DNA of 17,505 bases. Source: an uncultured Phascolarctobacterium sp. Its GTDB lineage: Bacteria > Bacillota > Negativicutes > Acidaminococcales > Acidaminococcaceae. Made by a program: the position numbers and the translations under genes. Shown piece after piece: positions 1-6,466 of this stretch. The number at the start of each line of letters is the position of its first letter. Positions within the stretch are counted from its first letter, which is position 1. The notes below the pieces were generated by a model that did not search any database, was not told the DNA's origin, and worked only from the letters and a program-made list of their open reading frames with translations. The stretch lies in NCBI GenBank assembly GCA_900553055.1, contig USBV01000014.1:1-17505 (forward strand). The letters are read 5' to 3'.

Positions 1-40
1 CCGCCAGCAAAAAGCTAACGGTGGCTAAATACCTCTAACT

Positions 41-145
41 TAAGACGAGCTAGAGGTGGTCAGATACGAGGAATGGCGACGACGGCGTATCTTTAATACT
101 CCTAGGAGCCATGACGAAGTAGATGGCCGCCTACAGTTCGTCTTA
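41..145 (+). repeat. Structured repeat element, copy 1 (candidate structured RNA)
   Basis: This is the first of two diverged copies (the other is 10466-10568). On the plus strand it folds into an 11-bp outer helix P1 (41-51 with 135-145), an 8-bp helix P2 (54-61 with 125-132), a 3-bp helix P3 (75-77 with 108-110) and a 4-bp hairpin P4 (87-90 with 96-99, loop CTTTA). The unpaired parts are almost identical between copies: AGATACGAGGAAT (62-74), GACGACGGC (78-86), CTAGGA (102-107) and ATGACGAAGTAGAT (111-124). Most helix positions that differ between copies differ on both sides, so pairing is kept. G-U pairs (49-137, 57-129, 60-126) only work on the plus strand. The right end of P1 contains the dcuC stop codon (143-145). 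Not recognised as a named family; it could be an RNA or a mobile DNA hairpin. Confidence 0.72.
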
Positions 146-1399
146 GAACAGCAGCAGAACCATGCCTACCAGCAGCGCGCACACAATACCCAGCGCATTG
201 CGTTTGCAAACCTCCATCGGGTCAACACCAGCAATACCTGCGCAAATAATAGTAGCACCAGCAATCGGAGAAATAGTACGACCCAAGGTACCGCCCAAAG
301 CAGCGATAGAGCCCATGTTCATAGTAGAAATACCAAACTCAGCAGCATGCGGAGTTACAGCCTCATTGAAGGCAACAGTTGCTGCGTCACCAGAGCCGGA
401 AATCAAAGCCAGCAGGAAGGGACCAAAGGTTGCAGCAATCTTAACGATACCAGTAGAGTTCAGCATCCAAGCAATCAATGCCTTGATCAGGCCCAATGCC
501 TTTAAGCCAGCTACGAAAACGCCAACAGAAATGATAATACCAATGATATTGGCATAAGCATCGCCCATACCATTGAAGAAGCTCTTGGTCAGCTCAACAG
601 GACTCTTGCGAGTTGCAGCCAAAGCCAAAATAGCACCAATAATCATAGCCTGGGGCACACCCATCTTCAGCGCGGGCACAACCTTAGTGCTGCCCAGCAA
701 CAGAATAATAACGGGAACCAAAGGCATGATTGCATAAATAGCATTAACAGAGAAGCTGTCGTCATCAACAACACTACCCTCAGGCACATAGCCCTTGTTC
801 TCCTTCAGCACGATAGCAATAACTGTCAGCACAACAGCAGCTACAATAACACCAGCAACAGTAGCCATCATGTGGTTACCGATAACATCGGTGATTTGGG
901 TGCCTGCCAATTTTGCGATAACGCCGTTGTGTACCAGGCCAGGGTTCAGCATGCTGCCATAGGTACCGGACTTAACAGCAGCAGCAGCCATTGCCGGATG
1001 TACGCCAGCAGCCATCAGAATAGGAATGAAAATAACGCCTACAGCAGCACTGCAGCCTGCAGCACTGGGGATAGCGATATTAACAACGAAGGTTGCCAGG
1101 GTAGCACCGGGGATGAGCAAAAAGCCCATCTTCTTCAAAACCTTACCAATAGCCACAACAAGGTGCTTATCGCAGCCAGTGTACTTCATGCACCAAGCAA
1201 AGCCCATGCAGGAGCAAACAGAAGTAATCAGGCCGGCGTTAGTCATGCTCTTAGCAAAAGCATCCAGCGCAGCCATGGGCTTACCAGCAATAATGCACAT
1301 CAAAATACCTGCTGCAATCAGCACCATACGAGATTCGTGGCGTTTCAGCAGCAAATAGATTACGCCCACAACGATGAGCGCACCAATAATTAAAAACAT
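143..1399 (-). CDS. dcuC: DcuC-family anaerobic C4-dicarboxylate transporter
   Basis: This is an inner-membrane carrier of the DcuC family, expected to move succinate, fumarate or malate during anaerobic growth by exchange or efflux. The 418-residue product is almost wholly hydrophobic with about 11 or 12 predicted membrane spans. Family-like stretches include YAIMPLVPVIILLLGS in the middle, MGDAYANIIGIIISVGVF, and the C-terminal SGSGDAATVAF and LGRTISPIAGA blocks. These match the E. coli DcuC pattern (AFYAILPFTPIIG, MADAFANV, GSGNAPFYAF, LGRTLSPVSG) as I remember it. It is slightly shorter than typical DcuC (about 460). The start is ATG at 1399 with GGAGGGG six or seven bases upstream. It is monocistronic: a terminator of the next gene lies just upstream and a structured repeat overlaps its stop codon. 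The exact substrate cannot be read from sequence. Confidence 0.88.
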   Translation of the reverse strand: MFLIIGALIVVGVIYLLLKRHESRMVLIAAGILMCIIAGKPMAALDAFAKSMTNAGLITSVCSCMGFAWCMKYTGCDKHLVVAIGKVLKKMGFLLIPGATLATFVVNIAIPSAAGCSAAVGVIFIPILMAAGVHPAMAAAAVKSGTYGSMLNPGLVHNGVIAKLAGTQITDVIGNHMMATVAGVIVAAVVLTVIAIVLKENKGYVPEGSVVDDDSFSVNAIYAIMPLVPVIILLLGSTKVVPALKMGVPQAMIIGAILALAATRKSPVELTKSFFNGMGDAYANIIGIIISVGVFVAGLKALGLIKALIAWMLNSTGIVKIAATFGPFLLALISGSGDAATVAFNEAVTPHAAEFGISTMNMGSIAALGGTLGRTISPIAGATIICAGIAGVDPMEVCKRNALGIVCALLVGMVLLLF

Positions 1400-1440
1400 A
1401 CATACCCCTCCATTTAGTTTAAAAATTGTATGATACTTTA

Positions 1441-1482
1441 TTATAAAACAAACGCCGCAGAATTTGTAGCTTCTGCGGCGTT
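1441..1482 (-). terminator. Intrinsic terminator of the gtrA-DAG kinase-phosphotransferase operon
   Basis: A perfect 12-bp stem, AACGCCGCAGAA (1451-1462) with TTCTGCGGCGTT (1471-1482), has an 8-base loop. On the minus strand it is followed by a T-rich tract (TTTGTTTTATAATA). It lies about 55 bases after the phosphotransferase stop codon and before dcuC. Confidence 0.88.
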
Positions 1483-1537
1483 GTATACATTATACTTTTA
1501 CATTTTCACTTAAAATTCAGCAAAGCAGCGGCCAACT

Positions 1538-3565
1538 TTACTCCTTTTGGTGCCAAAGTCCATAATTATGGATGATATAGTTGCTCAGTGCATCCTCATC
1601 GTCATTGGGCGTGGGGTTATCCATTTGATCCACAAAATGCTGCTTGCTCGACCAATAAAAGGCCTTACCGCCAAAATAGCCCAAGGCAAAGGATCTTCTA
1701 GCAGGCTGCAAGAGATTGCGCCCCATAAATTTTTCCGGCACATCCAAGCCCATTAAATAAAGCAGCGTGGGTGCCAAATCAATTTGCGAAGCATATTCAT
1801 TATTGCGCAAAGCATCCAGCGGCACTAAATTCTTGCTCACAAAAATGAGCGGTATCGGCGCAATGCTCAGCTTATCGTTGGCCTTCTCCACCAGCTTGGT
1901 ATATTCACCACCGCTGTGGGGATTATGGTCACTGGTAATGACAAATAATGTCCGTTCATCCATCAGCCCGCGTTTTTCCGCTTCCTTAAAAAAGTGCTCT
2001 ATGGTCTTATCAACCCAATACACACCGCGCACGGTCACATTGGGGTTATCGCGCACGCCCTCGGGCATTTCCTCCCAGCGATAGCCTGTATAAGGATAGG
2101 GCTGGTGCATATCCAGTGTTTTCGTTACTAAAAGCAGCTTTTTACCGCGATTTTCCTCTAAAATACGCAGCGTATGCTCATACATCACATCGTTATGATA
2201 GCCCCAGCCGCTAGCGCCCGTATAGCCAAATTTTTCCAGCTGCTCCTTGGCAATATATTCCTGCATGCCAAACTGGTCGGGGTATTCGCGCAGCTCGTTA
2301 GCATAATACTGGCTGGAAGCGTTCATAAAGATGCCCTTATAGCCACTCGCCTGCGCCACTCTAAACAGGGACGGCGTGCCCTTGCCCGGCAAATCCTTAT
2401 CCATAATGATATGTGAGCGGAAGGTGGCATTTAAGCCCTGCGTCGTGGGCACAGCAGAAGAATAATACCTATTTAAATGCGGATAGCGAATCGTCAGCTG
2501 GTTAAGGTAAGGCGTAGCCTTTTCGGGAATATTATCATTATAATAATTAATGTAATCCCGATGCATCGATTCCAAAATCAGCAGCACTACTCTATCATAC
2601 TGCGGTGCAATTTTACTAATAGCTGGCTTGGGCACATCAATGCCTAATTTGTGCAGTGTCTTTTTATCCTTATCCGTGAGCTCGCGCATTTCCACATGCT
2701 TGGCGCTGGCCATTTTATCGGTATCAAACAAGGCCTTACTGATAAAATTAAGATTGATGGGCACGGACAGCATATTGCGATAAATAAGGCGCGTTTTTTC
2801 GTTTTCAATCGTGATATAGCTGCCAATAATCTCCTCCACGCACCACATGCCGCCGCTCAAAAGCAGCTTATCGGCCAAATTGAGGCCAATCGTGAACATG
2901 GCAACGCACAAAAGCGACCACACAAAATTGGGCTTGCGTTTAGTGGGCTTGGGCACTCTAAAGAGCAGCAGCACCAGCGCCACCCCGCCCACAAGCGCTG
3001 CCAAAAGGACGTTGCTCGTGGTTGCCAGCACGCCCTTAATGGCGTAAATATTAAGGTTTTGAAAGAGCACGCTCTCCACATGCATGGAGGTTTGCCAAAA
3101 ATAAAAGGCATCAAAAATCAATGTTAGTGCTGTAAACACATACACCACAAAATAAATGCCCTTCATCAGGGCATTGGGCCACTTGTAGTAGCACATGGCA
3201 GCCAAAAGCACCAGCAAAATATTATTATTAATGCCGGCAATAATGGCCAGTGTTGTTTGCGCGCCCTTATCCAAGCTCAGCTGGTACACCATGAAGCAGG
3301 CCACGCCCACATACATGAGACCAATAACCACTACCGGGAAATAGCGGCGCAGTCTATCGGGCAGGCGCTTGCGGCGAAAATACATCGTCCACGCTATCAA
3401 GCCCAGGAGACAATCGCGCAGCAGGTGGTTAAAAATTTCAAAGCCAAATTCTTCCACCGGCAGGGGGTCGAGCGCGCCAAAATTATCATAGGCCAGCTTC
3501 CATTCCACTGCTCCCGCAATGAGCAAAAACAGCACTATTACCAGCTTGCTTATTACTTTTCTCAA
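1538..3565 (-). CDS. Membrane-anchored sulfatase-fold phosphotransferase (LTA synthase / MdoB / EptA-like)
   Basis: This is a 675-residue protein with roughly six or seven hydrophobic spans in residues 1-235, then a large domain (about 320-640) of the alkaline phosphatase/sulfatase superfamily that should face the periplasm. Visible active-site blocks are ILES at 330-333 (metal-binding Glu 332), PTTQG at 373-377 (Thr374 or Thr375 as nucleophile), DMHQPY at 485-490, and TSDHNPHSGG at 545-553 (metal-binding Asp546, His547). Relatives move phosphoglycerol or phosphoethanolamine from a phospholipid onto a polymer, glucan or lipid A and release diacylglycerol. The start codon is TTG (3563-3565); no in-frame ATG nearby has a better site. 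It is last of three genes, 43 bases after a diacylglycerol kinase-like gene, which fits that chemistry. Donor and acceptor are unknown. Confidence 0.78.
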   Translation of the reverse strand: MRKVISKLVIVLFLLIAGAVEWKLAYDNFGALDPLPVEEFGFEIFNHLLRDCLLGLIAWTMYFRRKRLPDRLRRYFPVVVIGLMYVGVACFMVYQLSLDKGAQTTLAIIAGINNNILLVLLAAMCYYKWPNALMKGIYFVVYVFTALTLIFDAFYFWQTSMHVESVLFQNLNIYAIKGVLATTSNVLLAALVGGVALVLLLFRVPKPTKRKPNFVWSLLCVAMFTIGLNLADKLLLSGGMWCVEEIIGSYITIENEKTRLIYRNMLSVPINLNFISKALFDTDKMASAKHVEMRELTDKDKKTLHKLGIDVPKPAISKIAPQYDRVVLLILESMHRDYINYYNDNIPEKATPYLNQLTIRYPHLNRYYSSAVPTTQGLNATFRSHIIMDKDLPGKGTPSLFRVAQASGYKGIFMNASSQYYANELREYPDQFGMQEYIAKEQLEKFGYTGASGWGYHNDVMYEHTLRILEENRGKKLLLVTKTLDMHQPYPYTGYRWEEMPEGVRDNPNVTVRGVYWVDKTIEHFFKEAEKRGLMDERTLFVITSDHNPHSGGEYTKLVEKANDKLSIAPIPLIFVSKNLVPLDALRNNEYASQIDLAPTLLYLMGLDVPEKFMGRNLLQPARRSFALGYFGGKAFYWSSKQHFVDQMDNPTPNDDEDALSNYIIHNYGLWHQKE

Positions 3566-3608
3566 TTACATCCAACCCTTATCTAGCAAAAAGCCTAAAC
3601 TTATCCTT

Positions 3609-4550
3609 TTAAGCCAAAAACTTAATCGGCTCCTCCTCCAGCTCGATGGTTAAGGGAGCCGTGGTTACAGCATCGCCATCCAGCTCTGCTGCAAAATCCT
3701 CCACATTGCAGCGAATCTCTAGGCGCTTGGCCTTGCGTACCACAATATCCTTGTCTAAGCCCAACGCTTCCATAGCAATGCAAGCCGCATAACGAATGAA
3801 ATCGGCACGCTTAGCCCCTGTAAACAAGGCTGTATAAAGCCACGGCGTGGACAACGACGCATCGCGGAACAAATTATAACGGCCCGCATAATAACGGCTC
3901 TTGCCCACAATGACGGAGGAAGCCTCGTGCCACTCTGCTTCATCATCAAAGCGCACCTCAAAGCGGTAGCGCCAGTTGTTAAAGAGCACTTCCTTTCGCA
4001 TGAGCTCCGTACCCTGCAGCACATAGGCCAGCTTATTCAAAAGCTTCTTTTCCTTTTCGGTGACACTATCCACAACAAGGGAATCAAAGCCAATGCCCGT
4101 TACAGTGAGGAAAACATACCCATTGGCACGCCCCAAATACACAGGCACCTCCACACCCTTGAGCACGCGGCGCACCCATTTATACGGGTCACCACTCATC
4201 AGCAGCTCCTTGGCGACAAGGTTTACCGTGCCAGCGGGGAAAACGCTGATATAGGGCAAATATTTGCGATTGGCCAGCTGCTCAATCATAGCGCGAATAG
4301 TGCCATCACCACCGGCAATGATAACCCAATCCACCTGCTCGGCCTCCAATGCTTCGGCAATAGCAGGAATATCATCAAAACGCTTAATTTCCTGCAGCTC
4401 CACGGTTTTAGAGCCCAGCTCAGCCTTCAAGCGTTTATAAATCTCGTTGATTTTCATAATCATGCTGGCGAAAAGCTGCTTGCCACTGTTGCGATTATAA
4501 ATGATAACAATCTTTTTAAATTTATCTACTTCAGCGTAAGTAATAGCCAT
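3609..4550 (-). CDS. Diacylglycerol/lipid kinase family protein (DagK/YegS-like)
   Basis: This is a 313-residue soluble or peripheral lipid kinase of the DAGK catalytic family, which uses ATP to phosphorylate diacylglycerol or a related lipid. Family motifs are present: NRNSGK at 19-24 (nucleotide-binding N-x-x-SG), GGDGT at 80-84, and GTVN at 107-110, corresponding to the usual GTxND block with the Asp replaced. The length is normal for the family. The ATG at 4550 follows the gtrA stop by two bases, so the two are translationally close, and the phosphotransferase gene starts 43 bases after it. In Gram-positives a soluble DAG kinase recycles the diacylglycerol left by lipoteichoic acid synthase, and the neighbourhood suggests the same logic here. 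The lipid substrate is inferred. Some family members act on other lipids such as phosphatidylglycerol or sphingoid bases. Confidence 0.82.
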   Translation of the reverse strand: MAITYAEVDKFKKIVIIYNRNSGKQLFASMIMKINEIYKRLKAELGSKTVELQEIKRFDDIPAIAEALEAEQVDWVIIAGGDGTIRAMIEQLANRKYLPYISVFPAGTVNLVAKELLMSGDPYKWVRRVLKGVEVPVYLGRANGYVFLTVTGIGFDSLVVDSVTEKEKKLLNKLAYVLQGTELMRKEVLFNNWRYRFEVRFDDEAEWHEASSVIVGKSRYYAGRYNLFRDASLSTPWLYTALFTGAKRADFIRYAACIAMEALGLDKDIVVRKAKRLEIRCNVEDFAAELDGDAVTTAPLTIELEEEPIKFLA

Positions 4551-4552
4551 TT

Positions 4553-4996
4553 TTAGCTCCTAAAAATCCATTTTTTGCGCGATAGATAGTTCCACACGAC
4601 CACAATGCAGCTGGTCAGCACCTTGCTCAGCATAGGCTCCCAGCCTAAAAGCGTTACAAAAAGATACATCAAGAGCAAATTAAAGCCAAGGCCCATGATG
4701 CTTACTAAAAAGACCAGGCTTAGCTCCTTGCCCCGCTCATAACGACTGCCACTATCAAAGACTAAAATATTGCCTAGGAAATAATGGAACAGCGTGGCTA
4801 AGCAAAAGGCCATCGCTGTAGCCGTCATGGTGAGCGTGGTTACGCCCCAGCCCAAGCCGTTTAAAAGATAGTGAATAAAGACGTAAAACAGTCCCCACTC
4901 AAATAGAGCCGCCGTGCCACCTACAAACAAATACAGCACCAGCTTAATAAATTCACTATCCGTATAATCAATGCCAAAGAGAACCTTTCTGCGCAT
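4553..4996 (-). CDS. GtrA-family membrane protein
   Basis: This is a 147-residue, four-span membrane protein of the GtrA family. Members are thought to help flip or present undecaprenyl-phosphate-linked sugars for decoration of cell-surface polymers. The pattern YLFVGGTAALFEWGLFYVF near the N-terminus, the central LATLFHYFLGNILVF, and the basic RKKWIF C-terminus are typical. I chose the ATG at 4996 because GTGGAG (5003-5008) lies six bases upstream. A GTG at 5008 is in frame but overlaps that site and would leave no ribosome binding site of its own. It is first gene of a three-gene minus-strand operon with a DAG kinase-like and a sulfatase-fold phosphotransferase. The sugar carried, if any, cannot be deduced, and no glycosyltransferase gene is adjacent. 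Confidence 0.82.
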   Translation of the reverse strand: MRRKVLFGIDYTDSEFIKLVLYLFVGGTAALFEWGLFYVFIHYLLNGLGWGVTTLTMTATAMAFCLATLFHYFLGNILVFDSGSRYERGKELSLVFLVSIMGLGFNLLLMYLFVTLLGWEPMLSKVLTSCIVVVWNYLSRKKWIFRS

Positions 4997-4999
4997 AAA

Positions 5000-5051
5000 A
5001 AACTCCACTAAAAAGATGATACTAAATTATATCATACTTTACGTGGAGTTT
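5000..5051 (-). terminator. Palindrome serving as pcp terminator and overlapping the gtrA promoter and Shine-Dalgarno site
   Basis: Arms AAACTCCAC (5000-5008) and GTGGAGTTT (5043-5051) and inner arms ATGATA (5016-5021) and TATCAT (5030-5035) share one centre at 5025.5, with 19 of 26 positions paired. In the pcp transcript the right-hand arm runs into six T residues, as in an intrinsic terminator. The same arm carries the gtrA Shine-Dalgarno GTGGAG. The spacer is AT-rich, so terminator strength is uncertain. Confidence 0.55.
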
Positions 5052-5054
5052 ACA
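5026..5054 (-). promoter_or_regulatory. Promoter of the gtrA operon (extended -10)
   Basis: The -10 is TATAAT at 5026-5031 with an upstream TGA giving an extended -10. A weak -35 TGTAAA (5049-5054) lies at the ideal 17-base spacing. It sits almost exactly at the centre of the palindrome at 5000-5051, so transcripts starting here would lack the left RNA arm and leave the gtrA ribosome site free. Confidence 0.6.
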
Positions 5055-5067
5055 GTGGCTTGATAAT

Positions 5068-5679
5068 TTATTCTTTCCTCGTCAAGGCCGACAGTGTTTC
5101 TATAATTTTTTGCACTGCCGCCAAAGACTGCTCCAGTGGCAGCGCTAGCTTCTCATCCCACACCATCTCGGGCAAAAGCGGCACATGGACAAAGCCAACC
5201 CTAGTGCTTGTGCCAGCATAATGATGACATGCCAAATAAAAGATATCGTTGCAAACATAGCCGCCGGTAGTATAGCCTAAATGTACATGGCAATGCTCCT
5301 TGTGCAGCTCGCTTACAATTTCGTGCGCGGGTATGGTTGCTATGTAAGCAGCGGGGCCATCCTTAATAACGGGCTCATTCCAAGGCTTGCGCCCCAAATT
5401 ATCCTCGACCAACGCATCGCGAACATTCACAGCTACCGTATCCACATGCACATGGATGCTGCCACTATCCATGCCCGTGAGCAGCATAATATCCGGCTCT
5501 AGTTCCTGTGCCTTTTCCAGCAGCATGCGTCCTGCTAAACCAAAAATATTGGGCAACAACAATTTACTCAGCTCAAAATCACCAATTTGCTCCGGCAAAG
5601 CACGTACAACCTCCCAGGACGGGTTACACTGATAGTGAGCAAAGGGATCGAAGCCTGTAATTAAAAGCTTACGCACCAT
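5068..5679 (-). CDS. pcp: Pyroglutamyl-peptidase I (C15 family), with Asp at the catalytic Glu position
   Basis: This is a 203-residue cytosolic cysteine peptidase of family C15, which removes N-terminal pyroglutamate from peptides. The N-terminal TGFDPF (8-13) and NPSWE (19-23) are diagnostic. The nucleophile is Cys143 in YVCND and the His is His165 in GFVHVP. In the family the triad Glu lies in a block ending E-[KR]-x-A-x-N. Here the aligned block is VDTVAVN, so the acid is Asp80 and the next basic residue is Thr81. That is either a conservative swap in a working enzyme or a sign of changed specificity. The ATG at 5679 has AAGGAAG about six bases upstream; an in-frame ATG at 5715 has none and overlaps the promoter. 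It has its own promoter at 5704-5709 and is separated from gtrA by a palindrome. Confidence 0.85.
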   Translation of the reverse strand: MVRKLLITGFDPFAHYQCNPSWEVVRALPEQIGDFELSKLLLPNIFGLAGRMLLEKAQELEPDIMLLTGMDSGSIHVHVDTVAVNVRDALVEDNLGRKPWNEPVIKDGPAAYIATIPAHEIVSELHKEHCHVHLGYTTGGYVCNDIFYLACHHYAGTSTRVGFVHVPLLPEMVWDEKLALPLEQSLAAVQKIIETLSALTRKE

Positions 5680-5703
5680 TAACACTTCCTTATATTTGTG
5701 CTT

Positions 5704-5712
5704 ATTATAGCA
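5704..5712 (-). promoter_or_regulatory. Extended -10 promoter of pcp
   Basis: TATAAT at 5704-5709 is preceded by TGC, giving an extended -10 about 25 bases upstream of the pcp start codon. No convincing -35 is visible at 17 bases (AATACG). The -35 region is instead covered by a direct repeat at 5716-5738. Confidence 0.5.
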
Positions 5713-5715
5713 CAT

Positions 5716-5738
5716 TATTAGTGTTACGTATTAGTGTT
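5716..5738. repeat. Ten-base direct repeat over the pcp -35 region
   Basis: TATTAGTGTT occurs at 5716-5725 and again at 5729-5738, separated by ACG, giving a 13-base period. The position over a poor -35 box would suit an activator or repressor binding site. The regulator is unknown. Confidence 0.45.
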
Positions 5739-5770
5739 ATTTACTTTTTTACCCCATTAAATAGCCAAAA

Positions 5771-5811
5771 TAAAAAACCGCATGCTTAGCGAAAAACAAC
5801 TAACCATGCGG
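5771..5811 (-). terminator. Terminator downstream of tRNA-Thr
   Basis: A 7-bp stem, CCGCATG with CATGCGG (5778-5784 and 5805-5811), continues after one mismatch into a 4-bp inner stem. On the minus strand it is followed by TTTTTTATTTT. It lies 12 bases after the tRNA 3' end. Confidence 0.85.
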
Positions 5812-5822
5812 TATTTGGTAAT

Positions 5823-5898
<76 letters not shown>

Positions 5899-5937
5899 AA
5901 TATAATATTTTTCTAGATTGCTGTCAGCACTACTAGC

Positions 5938-6363
5938 TTAAGCCTCGCTAATTTCTTTAGCGGCCTCCGCTGCTCTAGCGGCTGCCATTTCTGCCTTAGT
6001 GCGGCGCTTTCTAGCCTTTTTGGCACTGTTGATGCCGGCCTTTTTAATCACCTTGGCCAGCTCGGAAATAATATGCAGCTCATCCACGGAGCAATCCTGC
6101 AGTAATTCGGACAATTCGCGGCAATAAATCTGCTCGCTGCGATGAATATTATCACACAGCAGCTCGTCCACAGATACATCCAAAACATTAGCCAAATGAA
6201 TGATGGTGGGCAGGCCCAGCTTGGTATTGCCGGTCTCGATATTACTAATATGCGGCGTGGACAGACCGGTTAATTGGGCTATGTTACCCTGAGTTAATCC
6301 TTTACGAGTACGTGCAGTTTTTATTCTCAGGCCAATAGCCTTATAATCAATATCCAAATTCAA
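5938..6363 (-). CDS. XRE-family helix-turn-helix regulator with basic, Ala-rich tail
   Basis: This is a 141-residue DNA-binding protein. Residues 11-66 form a Cro/CI-type helix-turn-helix: IKTARTRKGLTQGNIAQLTG, then the recognition helix LSTPHISNIETG, and the typical LANVLDVSVDELL. Residues 70-105 are a short linker or helical region. Residues 106-141 are a lysine/arginine cluster followed by an alanine/glutamate helix, which may add non-specific DNA contacts or mediate oligomers. The start is TTG at 6363, supported by AAAGGGGAG six bases upstream; there is no competing ATG. A good sigma-70-type promoter lies at 6407-6435. The gene stands alone upstream of tRNA-Thr and may read through into it. 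Its targets are unknown; it may regulate itself or a neighbour such as the LarA-like gene. Confidence 0.82.
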   Translation of the reverse strand: MNLDIDYKAIGLRIKTARTRKGLTQGNIAQLTGLSTPHISNIETGNTKLGLPTIIHLANVLDVSVDELLCDNIHRSEQIYCRELSELLQDCSVDELHIISELAKVIKKAGINSAKKARKRRTKAEMAAARAAEAAKEISEA

Positions 6364-6406
6364 AAAGCTCTCCCCTTTAATCTACAACTTTCCACAGAAC
6401 GTTATA

Positions 6407-6435
6407 ATTATATACGAATTCCCTGTAAAAGGCAA
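6407..6435 (-). promoter_or_regulatory. Promoter of the XRE regulator gene
   Basis: -35 TTGCCT (6430-6435), a 17-base spacer and -10 TATAAT (6407-6412) lie about 45 bases upstream of the TTG start. This is one of the best sigma-70-like matches in the window. Confidence 0.7.
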
Positions 6436-6466
6436 GCAGTGGGGAGAAAATTTCCTTAGAAATTAA

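Noticed and set aside
1..25. Hairpin CCGCC...GGTGG at the left edge as a dcuC terminator
   Set aside because: It pairs only with a bulge and a G-U on the plus strand, becomes mismatched on the minus strand, and has no T tract in view.
56..505. 149-codon plus-strand frame opposite the end of dcuC
   Set aside because: The Ser/Gln/Asn-rich translation is typical of the antisense of a hydrophobic gene, and dcuC on the other strand is clearly real.
6449..6464. AATTTC/GAAATT hairpin after the LarA-like gene as a terminator
   Set aside because: The six-bp AT-rich stem overlaps close to the stop codon and is followed by only TTTTC; too weak to call.
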